NCBI GenBank assembly: GCA_005116835.1
Contig: SWDM01000013.1
Coordinates: 1 to 64,000, forward strand
Length of the DNA: 64,000 nucleotides
Direction of reading: 5' to 3'
Source of the DNA: Nitrospira sp.
GTDB lineage: Bacteria > Nitrospirota > Nitrospiria > Nitrospirales > Nitrospiraceae
Position numbers and translations under genes: made by a program. This document shows, piece by piece, positions 63,028-64,000 of this stretch; positions within the stretch are counted from its first letter, which is position 1, and the number at the start of each line of letters is the position of its first letter. The notes beneath the pieces are model-generated. The model was not told the origin of the DNA, made no database searches, and saw only the letters and a program-made list of their open reading frames with translations.

Positions 63028-63331
63028 GGTTGCCCTCATATGGCCCAACTGATAATGCCTGTGGAGTCACAACACTGTATCGCTCTGTCGATCTCTGTAT
63101 CCGTCGCCTTCATTAAGAAGCGCCACACTCGAGACAGTAGGTCATTCCGGCGAGTTTTCATATGACTCTTCCGAGGGGAACCTTACGCGCCGGGGGAACC
63201 TTTCGAGGTATAGATTCGACCGGCTTGATAGTCAGACGCGGGGAAATTAGCGCTCAACCTTAGGTTAAATAACTTACATGAGGCCGAGCCTGCGGGAGGA
63301 AACCATTCAGACGCAAGAAAGGAGAATGGAT

Positions 63332-63494
63332 ATCGCGGAATCGCGTTGCGAGACGGGCATGCGGATCCGTGAGAAACCGAGGCGCACGTGAACAGTACAT
63401 CGAGGGAGCGAGCGGCGAGCCTGCCAGCCGAAGGCGCGTCGCAACAGCGAATCCGCGATTGCAGCAGGCGCGCTCACGAATAATGCGGATTAGG
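63332..63494. repeat. palindromic dispersed repeat, copy 4 (left end lost)
   Basis: It matches copy 1 (6691-6887) through TCGCGTTGCGAGACGGGC, the core GAGGCGCAC...GTACATCGAGGGAGCGA, and GCGAGCCTGCCAGCCGAAGG, then ends TAATGCGGATTAGG as in the copy 1 right end. The left terminal repeat (CCGCATTATTCATGA in copy 1) is missing here. Confidence 0.8.
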
Positions 63495-63622
63495 CAGATC
63501 GTCTGACGGTGTTAGGCAGTAGGTGTTTTAACCGAGGAATGGCCCAGACAGAGATGAATACCGGACGTAGAAAACAAGGGGTCAGTGAAGCATGAGCGAG
63601 ACGGGCACAGACTGGGGAAGAT

Positions 63623-63700
63623 AGGCTGAAGGGGTTCAGGCTGAAGGCTGAAGGCCGGAGTTCGAAGTTCCGAAACCTTCGGCCTGAATCCCTTCAGCCT
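63623..63700. terminator. long near-perfect hairpin at the end of the dehydrogenase gene
   Basis: AGGCTGAAGGGGTTCAGGCT... (63623-63647) pairs with ...CCTTCGGCCTGAATCCCTTC... (63676-63700), with 2 mismatches in 25. The unit AGGCTGAAGG is itself repeated in the left arm. It lies just after the dehydrogenase stop on its downstream side, so it could end that transcript or act as a repeat-type insulator. Confidence 0.55.
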
Positions 63701-63721
63701 GAATCCCTAAGGAAGGGGCTT

Positions 63722-64000
63722 CTACAACCGCCAGTAGTTGAGCGTTTTAGGTAGGTCCTCCGGCTCTAACAGGCATTTCACGTCGATCACCACTCCCTCC
63801 CACTGGCTGCGGAGAGGTTTGAGCAACGATGGAATCCCCATGTCCGCATAGGACCGATGAGCGACTGCAATGACCAGCCCGTCGATATTTTTCAGTTCGT
63901 CCCACTTGCTCAAATGTATCCCGTATTCGGCGACCGCCTCTTCCGGCGACGCGACCGGATCGTGCACCAGCACTTGGACGCCATACTCCTGCAACTCTCG
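63722..64000 (-). CDS. nucleotide-sugar dehydrogenase, C-terminal part (window edge)
   Basis: Only the last ~93 residues are in the window; the gene continues beyond base 64000. The visible part is the UDP-binding C-terminal domain of the UDP-glucose/GDP-mannose dehydrogenase family: VLVHDPVASPEEAVAEYGIH, GLVIAVAHRSYADMG, GVVIDVKCLLEPEDL and the tail TLNYWRL. The tail pattern recalls TviB/WbpA-type UDP-N-acetylhexosamine dehydrogenases. It would give a UDP-uronic acid. A uronate would be a good substrate for the two AsnB-type amidotransferases in the block (inference). Confidence 0.85.
   Translation of the reverse strand, partial: RELQEYGVQVLVHDPVASPEEAVAEYGIHLSKWDELKNIDGLVIAVAHRSYADMGIPSLLKPLRSQWEGVVIDVKCLLEPEDLPKTLNYWRL

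Larger units (their letters stand above)
63028..63721. promoter_or_regulatory. leader and intergenic region upstream of the exopolysaccharide block
   Basis: No gene is visible in these ~690 bases. A direct repeat GGGGAACCTT occurs at 63175-63184 and 63193-63202 (18-bp spacing, a possible operator), and AACCTTAGGTT near 63256 is a small palindrome. Palindromic repeat copy 4 (63332-63494) and a long hairpin (63623-63700) follow. I cannot place -10/-35 boxes with confidence. Confidence 0.5.

Noticed and set aside
63028-63180. Sigma-54 promoter before the exopolysaccharide block
   Set aside because: TGGCGC near the right place lacks a TTGC-type -12 element at proper spacing.
1-64000. CRISPR arrays, tRNA or rRNA genes, prophage
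   Set aside because: I saw no regularly spaced short repeats, cloverleaf-like intergenic sequence, or phage structural genes.

Overview
The window looks like a chromosomal accessory region of a Nitrospira-type bacterium (phylum Nitrospirota). I infer this from gene content (a large exopolysaccharide locus with XrtA/PEP-CTERM-style genes, RHS proteins, a bactofilin) and from a family of palindromic dispersed repeats that I recall from that genus. It is an inference from memory, not a search result. I saw no rRNA, tRNA or CRISPR array.

Bases 1-5.4 kb are a shuffled RHS locus. It holds the 3' part of an RHS protein with a possible papain-like toxin tip, a small ORF that may be its immunity gene, a second 5'-truncated RHS module split by a REP-associated tyrosine transposase, a second tip followed by an acidic TPR-like protein, and an orphan block of RHS repeats. 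From 5.4 to 9.6 kb there is a bactofilin gene, a decayed second bactofilin, and two codirectional genes of unknown function, with palindromic repeats between them. From 9.6 to 13.8 kb lie proA, a UDP-glucuronate decarboxylase with an unusual insertion, and a divergent secreted Cys-rich protein.

From 63.0 kb down to 13.9 kb, about 40 genes lie on the minus strand over 49 kb with short gaps and many overlaps. The order starts with two export proteins, a Wzc-like chain-length regulator/kinase, an initiating sugar transferase, a DUF3473 deacetylase and a NusG-like antiterminator. A carbamoyltransferase trio (with SxtJ and DUF5989 proteins) follows. Next is an unusual block with phosphosulfolactate synthase (ComA), phosphosulfolactate phosphatase (ComB), three separate ATP-grasp enzymes, a LarA-like protein, an acyltransferase, a FemAB/GNAT-like protein and a CapK/PaaK-like adenylating enzyme. 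Then come two flippases, an O-antigen-ligase-like protein, glycosyltransferases, deacetylases, SGNH esterase-like proteins, two AsnB amidotransferases, a DegT aminotransferase, an FkbM methyltransferase and an ATP-grasp enzyme fused to a low-molecular-weight tyrosine phosphatase.

Together these genes suggest a heavily decorated exopolysaccharide or glycoconjugate (acylated, deacetylated, amidated, carbamoylated, perhaps carrying sulfolactate or amide-linked acids). An RfaH/LoaP-like factor probably keeps RNA polymerase going through the long transcript. A nucleotide-sugar dehydrogenase is cut by the right edge of the window.
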